Source: CAYMDS01 sp964653195 (GTDB lineage: Bacteria > Patescibacteriota > Microgenomatia > Levybacterales > UBA12049). From it: a stretch of 64,000 nucleotides of DNA. A program made the translations under genes and the position numbers. The notes below the pieces were generated by a model. It worked only from the letters and a program-made list of their open reading frames with translations, was not told the DNA's origin and did no database searches. The number at the start of each line of letters is the position of its first letter. Positions within the stretch are counted from its first letter, which is position 1. Positions 1 to 8,168 of the stretch are shown in pieces. Location of the stretch: contig CAZZCX010000002.1 in NCBI GenBank assembly GCA_964653195.1, forward strand, positions 1 through 64,000, given 5' to 3'.

Positions 1-159
1 AGGTTTAATCTTCGCTGTTTTTTTTAACCATTCAACATTATCAACGCTTCCCTTTCTGGAGAAATTATCTAAAATAGTTACACTATAACCTTTGTTGAGG
101 AAATACATCGCGGCATTACTGCCAATAAATCCTGCACCTCCTGTTATAAGCACCTGCAT
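1..159 (-). CDS. NAD-dependent sugar epimerase/dehydratase, N-terminal part only
   Basis: The first 53 codons of a gene that runs off the left edge of the window. It starts at an ATG (complement of 157-159) with MQVLITGGAGFIGSN, the glycine-rich Rossmann motif that binds NAD(P) in extended short-chain dehydrogenases, followed by a DNFS segment typical of the end of beta-2 in nucleotide-sugar epimerases/dehydratases. The family includes UDP-glucose epimerases, dTDP-glucose 4,6-dehydratases and GDP-mannose dehydratases; the visible part cannot separate them. It lies downstream of the GT2 gene at 218-994 on the same strand, so it probably supplies a nucleotide sugar to this glycan cluster. Confidence 0.8.
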   Translation of the reverse strand, partial: MQVLITGGAGFIGSNAAMYFLNKGYSVTILDNFSRKGSVDNVEWLKKTAKIKP

Positions 160-217
160 AAACAATGTGAATAATCCTATACTATTTTTTTTAGAGGTTC
201 AAGTAGTTAAATATTTA

Positions 218-994
218 TCAATACTTACTGAAATTTTTATTATCATAATAATGTAGTATTCTTAATCTATAAAACACAGCCAAAGTATCCCAAAGCATAT
301 TATAAATTGTAATCCATACATTCCAGGTAGTGATTGTGTTACCCCTGAAATCAATTTCAATCGGTGCTTCATAAATTCTTTTATATCCTAGTCTATATGC
401 CACAGCTAAAATCTCTATATCAAATGCATATTTTTTTACCAGTAAACGGGGTAATACTTTCCTAATAACGTCTTTTTTAAAAAATTTCATTCCAACTTGG
501 GTATCCCGAATCTTGAAGCCGAATAGTAAACGAGTAAGAAAACGGTATCCCCACGACAATATTTTTCTTTGAATCGGATAGTTAACTTTGGATGCCGGAT
601 GTAACTTTGAACCCACTATTACATCAGCGTTATACCACTCCATATGATTTAAAAGCATTGCGAATCCATTTGTGTGTATATCCATACCTGCGTCAATAAA
701 TCCCACGATTTCTCCCCTAGCTTGCATCATGCCAAATTTTACCGCATGACCTTTTCCTTGATTTTCATCATAATGGAAAACTTTAACTAACGGGTTATTT
801 ACTTTTGACAATACCCGATAGGTATCGTCTTTCGAACCATCGTCAACGATAATTATTTCGTAATTGAGGTTTAGATTATTAAGCACAGAAACAATCCTTC
901 TGACATCGCTGTCTATAGTTTTTTGTTGATTATATGCTGGTATAACTACTGATAAATGAGGAGAAATGCGCGGTTTATCTAATCTTTGACGCAT
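218..994 (-). CDS. GT2 glycosyltransferase, dolichyl-phosphate sugar synthase-like
   Basis: A 258-residue GT-A fold enzyme. SVVIPAYNQQ (about residues 15-24) and IIIVDDGSKDD (about 47-57) form the nucleotide-sugar binding half, and FIDAGMD (about 99) takes the place of the usual DxD. The NQGKGHAVKFG stretch is typical of the ALG5/DPM group, which transfers glucose or mannose from a nucleotide sugar to polyprenyl phosphate on the cytoplasmic face. No transmembrane tail is obvious. The start (ATG) overlaps the end of the upstream flippase gene by 20 bases. An AT-rich TATACT box lies 6 bases before the ATG inside the flippase gene, so the gene may also have its own promoter. The donor sugar cannot be inferred. 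Confidence 0.85.
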   Translation of the reverse strand: MRQRLDKPRISPHLSVVIPAYNQQKTIDSDVRRIVSVLNNLNLNYEIIIVDDGSKDDTYRVLSKVNNPLVKVFHYDENQGKGHAVKFGMMQARGEIVGFIDAGMDIHTNGFAMLLNHMEWYNADVIVGSKLHPASKVNYPIQRKILSWGYRFLTRLLFGFKIRDTQVGMKFFKKDVIRKVLPRLLVKKYAFDIEILAVAYRLGYKRIYEAPIEIDFRGNTITTWNVWITIYNMLWDTLAVFYRLRILHYYDNKNFSKY

Positions 995-2234
995 AAGGAA
1001 AGTATAACATAAGGCATATTAGAAGTAAAAATACCATAATTGTTGATACCATTATAATTTCCATAAGCGTCGTATGATAAGCCATTATGAATATTATCTG
1101 GAGTATTGCTGCAGCCAATATCAAGTAAACAATCTTAGTCACCCTTATTGAAATATAGAAATTTACTAATATAGATAGTATTGAGAAAAGAGTAATAAAA
1201 ATTGAAAATGAACCCAATAAAGGTATGAGGGTTAAATACTCTTTTTGCTTTAAGAATAATAATATAATTTGCTCGGGAAATATATAATAAATAAGACTAA
1301 TTCCTACTGAAGAAAGTGTTACTATAACTTGCGCTAACAAAAAAGTACTTAAGTAGTTCTCTTGTTTATTAAATTTCTGTACAACCAAAGGAAACATTAC
1401 CATCCCTATCGGTGCAGTAAAGAAAAATATAACTCGACCAATTAAAGATAGACCTGCATATAATCCCGCAGTATCAGCAGTGAAGAAATGCTTAACCAGC
1501 ATAATATCTACGGTAATTAATGAGTTTAAAGCTAAAATACATAATGCAGAAGGTATACCATAAAAAAATATCTCTTTGGTTTTTAATGTAATATTATTTC
1601 TTGAAGTTTGAAATACGAATCGTATTGGAAAAAAAGATAACAGCATAGGTATTATTGCAGATATCAAAATTGCTAAAACCGCGCCTATTATCGACATTCC
1701 TAATTTGACTAATACAATACCAATAAACAATTTACCAATTGATGCAATAATAGTAATTAAAGACATATAGGTGAAAGCTAATTTAGATTGTAATAAAGAT
1801 AGGTTTAAAGTCATCATTATACTCACAAAGACTGATAAGCTAGTGATAATCAATAGGGTTGTAGAGCTTAAATGAAAAAATTTATTAATTTGGCCTGCAA
1901 ATATTATAAAACCCAATAAAGCAACGATACCTAAGCTGAGTTGAAATTTTCCTGCCTTGAAGTACAACTCTTTGATAGCTGGGAAATTATTCTCTGCAAA
2001 GTATTTTCCACCAAATTGAATCATCGATGGCACTATAGCATTAGCTGCATATGCTGATAACGTAATAATCGACATCATACTCGCCAAGATACCATAATCT
2101 GCAATTGTTAAGTTCGATGCCATGTATAAATTAAAAAGAAATCCTCCTACATTTGCGATGAAAGTGCTTATAAATATCGTAAAGCTTCCGGTAATCAGTG
2201 GATGTACTAAAATATTTTTTACAAATTTTCTCAT
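975..2234 (-). CDS. Wzx/MATE-type oligosaccharide flippase
   Basis: A 419-residue polytopic membrane protein with hydrophobic segments along its whole length and the layout of the polysaccharide transport (PST/Wzx) family of the MOP superfamily. These proteins flip undecaprenyl-linked oligosaccharides from the inner to the outer face of the membrane. The N-terminal half (ANVGGFLFNLYMASNLT then YGILASMMSII) matches the usual start of the family. The gene is 19 bases downstream of the GT4 gene at 2254 and overlaps the next GT2 gene by 20 bases, so it is part of the same operon. The length is normal. It is one of two flippases in the window; the other is at 28833-30287. The glycan it moves is unknown. 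Confidence 0.85.
   Translation of the reverse strand: MRKFVKNILVHPLITGSFTIFISTFIANVGGFLFNLYMASNLTIADYGILASMMSIITLSAYAANAIVPSMIQFGGKYFAENNFPAIKELYFKAGKFQLSLGIVALLGFIIFAGQINKFFHLSSTTLLIITSLSVFVSIMMTLNLSLLQSKLAFTYMSLITIIASIGKLFIGIVLVKLGMSIIGAVLAILISAIIPMLLSFFPIRFVFQTSRNNITLKTKEIFFYGIPSALCILALNSLITVDIMLVKHFFTADTAGLYAGLSLIGRVIFFFTAPIGMVMFPLVVQKFNKQENYLSTFLLAQVIVTLSSVGISLIYYIFPEQIILLFLKQKEYLTLIPLLGSFSIFITLFSILSILVNFYISIRVTKIVYLILAAAILQIIFIMAYHTTLMEIIMVSTIMVFLLLICLMLYFPYASKIR
1001..1006 (-). promoter_or_regulatory. Possible internal -10 box for the GT2 gene at 218-994
   Basis: Read on the minus strand this is TATACT, 6 bases before the ATG of the downstream GT2 gene. This is the same spacing seen at many stand-alone genes in the window. 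The -35 element is weak (TTTACT at 1024-1029, 17-base spacer). It lies inside the flippase coding region, so chance occurrence is possible. Confidence 0.35.
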
Positions 2235-2253
2235 ATAGAAATATTTACTTTAA

Positions 2254-3210
2254 TTAGTTTCTCAGTACTTTATCGTATATTTCAATTGTCTCTCTAGCTG
2301 TCTTTTTCCAGGAAAATTTTTTCGCTTGTTCAATTCCTTTTTGAGATAGTTTCTTTTGAATAATCTCGCTTGATAATACTTCGCTTATTCCTCTAGCGAT
2401 GCTTGAAATATCGTCTGGATCCACAAAGTATGCTGATTCACCCGCTACCTCTCCTAATGAACCCGCCTTTGACGTAACAACAGGACAACCGCTTTGCATA
2501 GCTTCAAGAATTGGCAACCCGAATCCTTCATATCGAGACGGCATTGCCAGTAAGGTTGCAGCTTGATATAAACTCACTAGATCCATTTGCGGTATAAAGC
2601 CCAACCTAATGAAACGCTCGTCTTTATGAATTAGTTTTCTGACAGTCACTAAATCCGTATTCCATGGATTTTTGCTATCAAATGTATCATCAGATAAAGC
2701 TTTTCCGACAATTACTAATGATATATCCAGTTCTTTAATTGCGTAAATGAGATTAGGTAAATTCTTATTCCATGTAATATCGCCAACATAAAGCACAAAC
2801 TTTTCAGGTAGTGCATACTTTTTTGTAATTTTTGTATTTATTTTTCCGTTTTCTCTCAATTTGAATTCTTCTCCAGCTGCAAGATACACAACATGCACTA
2901 TCTTTTCTGGAATATTTGTAAAACGAAGGATATCAGTTTTTGAAGCAATGGAATCGGTGATTATCGCATCAGTGTTCCTAAGTGCAGTTTTTTGTAACTG
3001 CCATTTAAATAAACCTTTCACACCTTTAGGAAAATTCTTAGGATAAACAATCGGAATTAAATCATGCACAGTAACAACACGCTTAGAAGTCTTACGTATT
3101 GGTAAAGTTATTTGAAATGGATCGAAATATGGATAATGAATTATTTGTGGCATTCTAATATTCTTTTCTTCTATAAAAAAATCGTATTGATTCTCAGGAT
3201 AATACTTCAA
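2254..3210 (-). CDS. GT4 glycosyltransferase, C-terminal 319 codons (5' end lost in assembly gap)
   Basis: The 3' part of a group 1 glycosyltransferase of GT-B fold. Visible are VVTVHDLIPIVYP (end of the N-terminal Rossmann domain), FVLYVGDITWNKN opening the C-terminal domain, and SRYEGFGLPILEAMQSG, which holds the E-x7-E motif that binds the nucleotide diphosphate. The family transfers mannose, glucose or related sugars from a nucleotide sugar to a growing lipid-linked glycan in the cytoplasm. The reading frame runs open into the N run at 3211-3310, so perhaps 50-70 N-terminal residues are missing (inferred from usual family length). A reading frame carried through the Ns would falsely fuse it to the unrelated membrane protein at 3311-4311. 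Confidence 0.85.
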   Translation of the reverse strand: MKYYPENQYDFFIEEKNIRMPQIIHYPYFDPFQITLPIRKTSKRVVTVHDLIPIVYPKNFPKGVKGLFKWQLQKTALRNTDAIITDSIASKTDILRFTNIPEKIVHVVYLAAGEEFKLRENGKINTKITKKYALPEKFVLYVGDITWNKNLPNLIYAIKELDISLVIVGKALSDDTFDSKNPWNTDLVTVRKLIHKDERFIRLGFIPQMDLVSLYQAATLLAMPSRYEGFGLPILEAMQSGCPVVTSKAGSLGEVAGESAYFVDPDDISSIARGISEVLSSEIIQKKLSQKGIEQAKKFSWKKTARETIEIYDKVLRN

Positions 3211-3310
3211 NNNNNNNNNNNNNNNNNNNNNNNNNNNNNNNNNNNNNNNNNNNNNNNNNNNNNNNNNNNNNNNNNNNNNNNNNNNNNNNNNNNNNNNNNN
3301 NNNNNNNNNN
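3211..3310. other. Assembly gap (100 N)
   Basis: Exactly 100 unknown bases, the conventional placeholder for a scaffold join of unknown size. On its left is the C-terminal part of a GT4 enzyme and on its right the N-terminal part of a polytopic membrane protein, both on the minus strand. The true gap must hold the end of one gene and the start of the other, so it is probably longer than 100 bases. Confidence 0.99.
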
Positions 3311-4311
3311 AATATTTCAACAGCTTTATTTGTTCTAATTAATTTTTTAAGATATAAAAATAAAGTCAGGAATGTAAATATAACCAATATAGGCCAACTG
3401 ATAAACCATTGTGGATCTGATAAAACAGGTATATTACCCCACCATACATACCAATAATTAAACATTAACAAAGGCCATACAGAAAAAGGATACTGCATGT
3501 GACCTGAATTATATATAAAAATCCATTTCTGAATACCTAGAAAATCTGATACTGGATAGCCTGTAATGATCGCTTGAATATAGGTTGATAATAGTATTCC
3601 AATAGCTATAGGTAGAGTTAAGATGAACTGCAAAAAATGTTTTTTTAGCTTGTTGTGAATTAATACAATAATACTAGCAATCACAATTGGTAAACCTAAG
3701 ATATAAAACTTTGTAGCTATAAAACAACCAAGCGCACAATTCGCTAAAAATATAGACAGTAAAGATCTTTGGGGTGACTTCAGGCTTTTGTTAAATAAAT
3801 AGAAAAATAGCAACAAAAATACAGCATGCATAATATCAAGAAGTGGCGTATTAATAATCTGATTTTTAAATATTGGTTCAAAGCTAAGAAAAAAAATAGG
3901 CAACAATGCTACCGTTTTTGACTTAACTACCTGCCTGGATATAATGTAAGTAAGAAACAAGGTCATAATCACAAAAAAACCGTTTAATACATTTTCATTA
4001 TTGAATAATACTGTAGACAACCCAATGATATATCTACCAAGTGGTGAGACCTCTGGATTTATAAGCACAGGGTTTACCCCTTTCATGAATGCGCCACCTG
4101 CAAATGAATATAGAATTTTATCATTAAGCCAAGTACCTTTTTTATTTGCATAGATTGAATCGTAATATGCTTTCTGCAAACCTGGATATCTATCCCAATA
4201 AGTCTTACTTAAATACTGTGAACGCTCTGAAAAAAAAGTTAGCGATATATTGATACAAATAATTACAAAAATGAAAAAACGAAATATTCTAAAGAAATAC
4301 TGGTATTTCAT
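3311..4311 (-). CDS. GT-C-like polytopic membrane protein, N-terminal part (3' end lost in gap)
   Basis: About 333 N-terminal codons of a multi-spanning protein. After one transmembrane segment there is a long outer loop with YWDRYPGLQKAYYDS and INPEVSPLGRYIIGLS, then a series of hydrophobic segments. It resembles the protein at 36017-37141: both have a Y-W-x-x-R-Y motif, an INPE...L-x-(R/K)-Y-I-(I/L)-G-L segment, LFNNEN/LFKNEN and an FDP/FEP turn, so the two are distant paralogues. The architecture suits a lipid-linked-sugar-dependent glycosyltransferase (PMT-like, GT-C), but the catalytic site cannot be assigned. It sits 6 bases downstream of galE, with its start ATG at 4311. Confidence 0.7.
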
Positions 4312-4317
4312 AATATA

Positions 4318-5286
4318 TTATCGATTGTGCCACATCCATGCTGATTTGACGATCGTTTTTAAATCTGAATATTGAGGAGTAAAACCCAGTTCTTTCTTAA
4401 TCTTTTGATTATCTGCAACTAAAATAGCTGAATCACCCGATCTTCTACTTTCAATAGTGAGCTTAATATTCCGTTCACTGATTTTTTCTATCATTTCAAT
4501 TACTTGTTTGTTCGTATAACCGTTACCTGTTCCCACATTATAATAAAAGGCACCATTATCTTTCTGCAGTTTATCTAACGCCAAAAGATGAGCATTCACT
4601 AAATCTAGGATATGAATATAATCTCTTATGCATGTACCATCAAGTGTTTCGTAATCGTTTCCGTAAAGTGTAAATGGCTTATCATCTAAAACGGATTTTA
4701 TTACGTTCGGTATAATGTGAGTTTCGGGAAGATGTCTCTCGCCTCTAGTTCCATCAAGAGCAGCACCGGATGCATTAAAGTATCTAAGACTAACAGAGTT
4801 TATGCCAAATTCGTGGTTATACCATAACAATCCATTTTCAACCAGAAGCTTACTCTCACCGTACGGACTTTCAGGCATTTTTGAATGATCTTCAGTTATA
4901 GGTATTTTTTGTGGATTTCCGTATACAGCCGCGGTAGAAGAAAAAATAATATTATTTACTTTATTTTCTCTCATTTTTTCAATGAGATAAAATGTCGCCA
5001 TTGTATTATTCTTAAAATACTTATCAGGATATTTTACAGACTCACCTACTGATATGAAGCCCGCGAAATGAATTACTGCGCTAAAGCTGTTTTTGCTAAA
5101 AACATCATTTAAGAAATGGTTATTTAATAAATCTCCATGATAGAAATGCGCTCTTTTATCTACTACATCTTTGTATCCTCTACTAAGATTATCTATCACG
5201 CTTACTGTATGCCCTAAATCTAACAACTTTTGCACCATAAAACTTCCAATATAACCCGCTCCCCCTGTTACTAAAATATGATTCAT
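4318..5286 (-). CDS. galE: UDP-glucose 4-epimerase
   Basis: A full-length 322-residue extended short-chain dehydrogenase. The N-terminus has TGGAGYIGS (NAD binding). SSTAAVYG supplies the catalytic Ser/Thr region and YGESK the catalytic Tyr-x3-Lys. RYFNASGA and GTCIRDYIHILDL are GalE-specific signatures. The enzyme interconverts UDP-glucose and UDP-galactose (or the N-acetyl forms) in the cytoplasm. It is the only complete nucleotide-sugar enzyme in the cluster, which suggests galactose or GalNAc enters the glycan made here. It lies between two GT-C-like genes (15 and 6 base spacings), so it is co-transcribed with them. Confidence 0.95.
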   Translation of the reverse strand: MNHILVTGGAGYIGSFMVQKLLDLGHTVSVIDNLSRGYKDVVDKRAHFYHGDLLNNHFLNDVFSKNSFSAVIHFAGFISVGESVKYPDKYFKNNTMATFYLIEKMRENKVNNIIFSSTAAVYGNPQKIPITEDHSKMPESPYGESKLLVENGLLWYNHEFGINSVSLRYFNASGAALDGTRGERHLPETHIIPNVIKSVLDDKPFTLYGNDYETLDGTCIRDYIHILDLVNAHLLALDKLQKDNGAFYYNVGTGNGYTNKQVIEMIEKISERNIKLTIESRRSGDSAILVADNQKIKKELGFTPQYSDLKTIVKSAWMWHNR

Positions 5287-5301
5287 ATTTATGCTAGATA
5301 T

Positions 5302-5946
5302 TTATTCTACCTGAAGACTGAGAATACTCAAAGTACCTATACGTTTTTGTTTAATCTGCTTTCCCCAAGTGACTACGGTTCCATTTAACCAATTATTTTG
5401 AAACTCAATGTTATTATCATCTTGAACAATCACATAAAGCTTACCTGCTTTTTCTTTAATTGGTAGATAATTATACTTTTTAAATCCATATTGCCAAAAC
5501 AAATATATCCATCCTTCCTGCATCCAATAAGGTATAGTGTATGCTTGTATTGAAAATGGCTCTTTTGAAGCTTCATTGTATATATAATCGATTGCTTTTA
5601 ACTGGTCACTATAAAATAATTTTGGCTGGGTCGATTGGAAAAATATATTCCGATTCTCAGGAATATTTAAACTCCAGTACCATAACTGTACTAAAACAAG
5701 GATAGATATAAAAATCACTCCAATATTTCTGCTTTTCTTAATTACTAGATCTATAAACATCGCAACAATTAAAATCACACCTGGTGCGATACTTACATAA
5801 AACTGATCTAAAACATCATGTCGTGTTATTATCAGGACAAATAGTGGAGTAAAAATCCAAGCCAAAATAAGTGGTGTATATTTATTTTTTTTAGTATTTG
5901 TAATTATGACAGACAGTACAGATGTTAGAAGAATTAAAAAAGTCAA
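5302..5946 (-). CDS. GT-C/PMT-like glycosyltransferase, C-terminal part (continues across gap)
   Basis: About 215 C-terminal codons of a membrane protein. There are several hydrophobic segments, then a soluble outer-face domain with WYWSLNIPENR and a WQYG segment, ending in a beta-rich tail. Its right edge is the N run at 5947-6046. The other side of the gap (6047-6632) is the N-terminal part of a PMT-like protein on the same strand, so the two most likely belong to one gene of about 500 residues, with about 300 bases missing judging by its neighbours at 6687 and 8161. The frames on the two sides differ across the 100-N placeholder, as expected for a gap of arbitrary length. Confidence 0.7.
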   Translation of the reverse strand: MTFLILLTSVLSVIITNTKKNKYTPLILAWIFTPLFVLIITRHDVLDQFYVSIAPGVILIVAMFIDLVIKKSRNIGVIFISILVLVQLWYWSLNIPENRNIFFQSTQPKLFYSDQLKAIDYIYNEASKEPFSIQAYTIPYWMQEGWIYLFWQYGFKKYNYLPIKEKAGKLYVIVQDDNNIEFQNNWLNGTVVTWGKQIKQKRIGTLSILSLQVE

Positions 5947-6046
5947 NNNNNNNNNNNNNNNNNNNNNNNNNNNNNNNNNNNNNNNNNNNNNNNNNNNNNN
6001 NNNNNNNNNNNNNNNNNNNNNNNNNNNNNNNNNNNNNNNNNNNNNN
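5947..6046. other. Assembly gap (100 N)
   Basis: A second run of exactly 100 N. Both flanks encode parts of a PMT-like membrane protein on the minus strand, so the gap lies within one gene. The two N runs are only 2.6 kb apart, in a stretch of divergent membrane-protein paralogues where similar sequences may have stopped the assembler. Confidence 0.99.
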
Positions 6047-6632
6047 AAGAACGATACCACAAAATAATAAATAAAACCAAAACGCCATAAAAAAGAAAAT
6101 GTAGAAATTCTGCTTGCCCTAATAATCCAAAAATTATTGCTGCAGCATACAACCCATATTTATTCCCTTTCAAAAATAAAATAATCGAAAGGATAAAACC
6201 AGTCGCTAAAGGAAAAGAGAGTGGATGAGTTGAGAGCCAACGTGAATAGACTATAGCTCCATAAGAAAAAGTAAAGAGTATTGCGGCTATAATTCCCGCC
6301 CTCTTTGTAGATATTTCGAATCCTAATCGGTATATTATAAAAATCGTACATGTATTTATAAAAATAAACCAAAACAATATAAATACAGGACTACCGCCAC
6401 TAAGTAAAAATGGAATAATTGACAGATAATAGTAAATTGGGCCGTGAAATACACCGCTTACATCTGTTTTAGCTCCTATCAAAGTCAAATCGTGATCTAC
6501 TGCTATTCTTTTCATAACAGCAAAATCAATTCCTTGCTCCGGACCAAAGAACAAATTCTGAGGAATTAAGTAAAATCTTAAAGCAATACCAATTATGAAT
6601 AATAATGCCCAAAACAGATATTTTTTTCTCAT
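6047..6632 (-). CDS. GT-C/PMT-like glycosyltransferase, N-terminal part
   Basis: About 195 N-terminal codons starting at an ATG (6632). After a first membrane segment with the ALRFYLIPQN pattern comes a first outer loop with FGPEQGIDFAVMKRIA and, further on, GVFHGPIYYYLS. The acidic residue in this loop and the GP-x-YYY motif match the two downstream paralogues at 6687-8168 and 8161-9687 and place it in the GT39/PMT-like GT-C group, in which an acidic residue of the first outer loop is catalytic. The donor would be a polyprenyl-phosphate sugar on the outer face. The gene is interrupted by the gap at 5947-6046; the likely remainder is 5302-5946. Confidence 0.75.
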
Positions 6633-6686
6633 AGACTAATGATAGCAGTTTTATATTTAACTCCTCAATTCAATTCATTTATTAAG

Positions 6687-8168
6687 TTACTTTTCCCACC
6701 ATTGAAGATACTTTTTATATACATCTTCTATCCCAACTCTTATCCAACCGTCATTCTCTAACTGCTTATCAGATAATTCGTTTATATTATAAATAGCAGA
6801 TGTTATTTTGATTGTAGAGTTAGGCAAAATACATGATGAATTATCTGTATTGATTCCTACTTTTACTCCATTTGAAGATAATTTATTTCGGTTATGCAAC
6901 AGAAATACTGTACCCATAACTTTACTATCAAATCTATTTCCGCATGAATATACCGTATATGTAGTATTTGATTTATAGCCAATAAGCGAATTTACGTCAT
7001 TTCTGAAACTTATATGATCATTTCTATCAGCCAGTCTTTGTAAATTAAGAGGAAAAGCAAATATAAATATACTTAAAAGTAATGCTATGCAGATAAATCT
7101 TCCAAATTTTAACTTAAAGAGAATCCATAAGGGATACCCAGCAAACAAAAATAATAATGGATGAATGAAGAGTAGATAATAATAATCTCTAACCCCAGAG
7201 TAATATCGCAACATGAAAATAATAGATGCAAACACACACATCAAATATATATAGGGTGCTGTTAATTTATGCTTATACAAAAGATAAAAATGCGTAAATA
7301 AAGCGAATAAGCCTAAAGAAACTCCGTACCATACAGGGATACCAATCATATAAGACCAAAATTCTGGCCAAAAATCTTTGATATAAATTGTCCAACTATT
7401 TGGCACGTATAAACCACTACCAAATCTCAGATAATTAAAAACACCATAAAAAGTATGTAAATCAAAAATATAGTTGAAAATCAGTAAAGGTGTGAATGCA
7501 ATAATTAATCCGCCTATAAATGCAATAATATGCAACACGTACAGCTTAATGCTCCTTAAATAAAAAATAAAGGGTAGTAAAAGTAAAGCGGTTATCTGGT
7601 AATGATGATTAATGCCTATTCCTAATGTTAATCCCCAAATTAATGATAGCCACCATTTCTTTTGATTCTTCCATAACTGTAAAAAAATTATACATGTTAA
7701 AACAGCATGCATCGGAATTAAATTTGGATTACTCAAACCCGCAGAAGGGCCTGTTTGCCCTGGGGATATAGCAGCCAAGTAAGCAAGAATCAAACCTAAT
7801 ATGGAATCTTTTAAGGATTTACCAAGTATATACATCAAAATAATAAACAAAATCGAATGAAAACTTATTAGATAGAATGGTGCGTAATCAATTTTAAATA
7901 ATAATTTTACTAAAATTAGCTCGTAGTAATACCAAGGTCCAAAAGTAAAATTAGCAATACCTGAAGCCGGACCTGTTAAAGGGATCTGGAATTGCTCCGC
8001 ACCATAAATTGCAATAAGCGCGTCTCGAGTAGGATCCTGATCGAACCCAAATCTATCAGGTGTGTTATATAATCTAAAAAAAATTCCTATGAGCAATATT
8101 CCACAAAGTAAAAATGTCGACTTTTTAAAAAATAATTGCTTTATGTGTATATAGCTATCTTTATTCAT
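6687..8168 (-). CDS. GT39/PMT-like membrane glycosyltransferase
   Basis: A complete 493-residue polytopic protein. The first outer loop has FGFDQDPTRDALIAIYG, with the acidic residues expected at the GT-C active site, and then FGPWYYYELI, the GP-x-YYY motif shared with the neighbours at 6047 and 8161. The N-terminal two thirds are hydrophobic and the last ~110 residues form a soluble domain. GT39-like enzymes transfer a sugar from polyprenyl phosphate to a protein or glycolipid on the outer face of the membrane; the acceptor here is unknown. Its start overlaps the end of the next upstream gene by 8 bases, showing translational coupling. Confidence 0.8.
   Translation of the reverse strand: MNKDSYIHIKQLFFKKSTFLLCGILLIGIFFRLYNTPDRFGFDQDPTRDALIAIYGAEQFQIPLTGPASGIANFTFGPWYYYELILVKLLFKIDYAPFYLISFHSILFIILMYILGKSLKDSILGLILAYLAAISPGQTGPSAGLSNPNLIPMHAVLTCIIFLQLWKNQKKWWLSLIWGLTLGIGINHHYQITALLLLPFIFYLRSIKLYVLHIIAFIGGLIIAFTPLLIFNYIFDLHTFYGVFNYLRFGSGLYVPNSWTIYIKDFWPEFWSYMIGIPVWYGVSLGLFALFTHFYLLYKHKLTAPYIYLMCVFASIIFMLRYYSGVRDYYYLLFIHPLLFLFAGYPLWILFKLKFGRFICIALLLSIFIFAFPLNLQRLADRNDHISFRNDVNSLIGYKSNTTYTVYSCGNRFDSKVMGTVFLLHNRNKLSSNGVKVGINTDNSSCILPNSTIKITSAIYNINELSDKQLENDGWIRVGIEDVYKKYLQWWEK

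Noticed and set aside
2254..4311. Single 685-residue protein.
   Set aside because: It exists only by reading through 100 N; the two sides belong to unrelated families.
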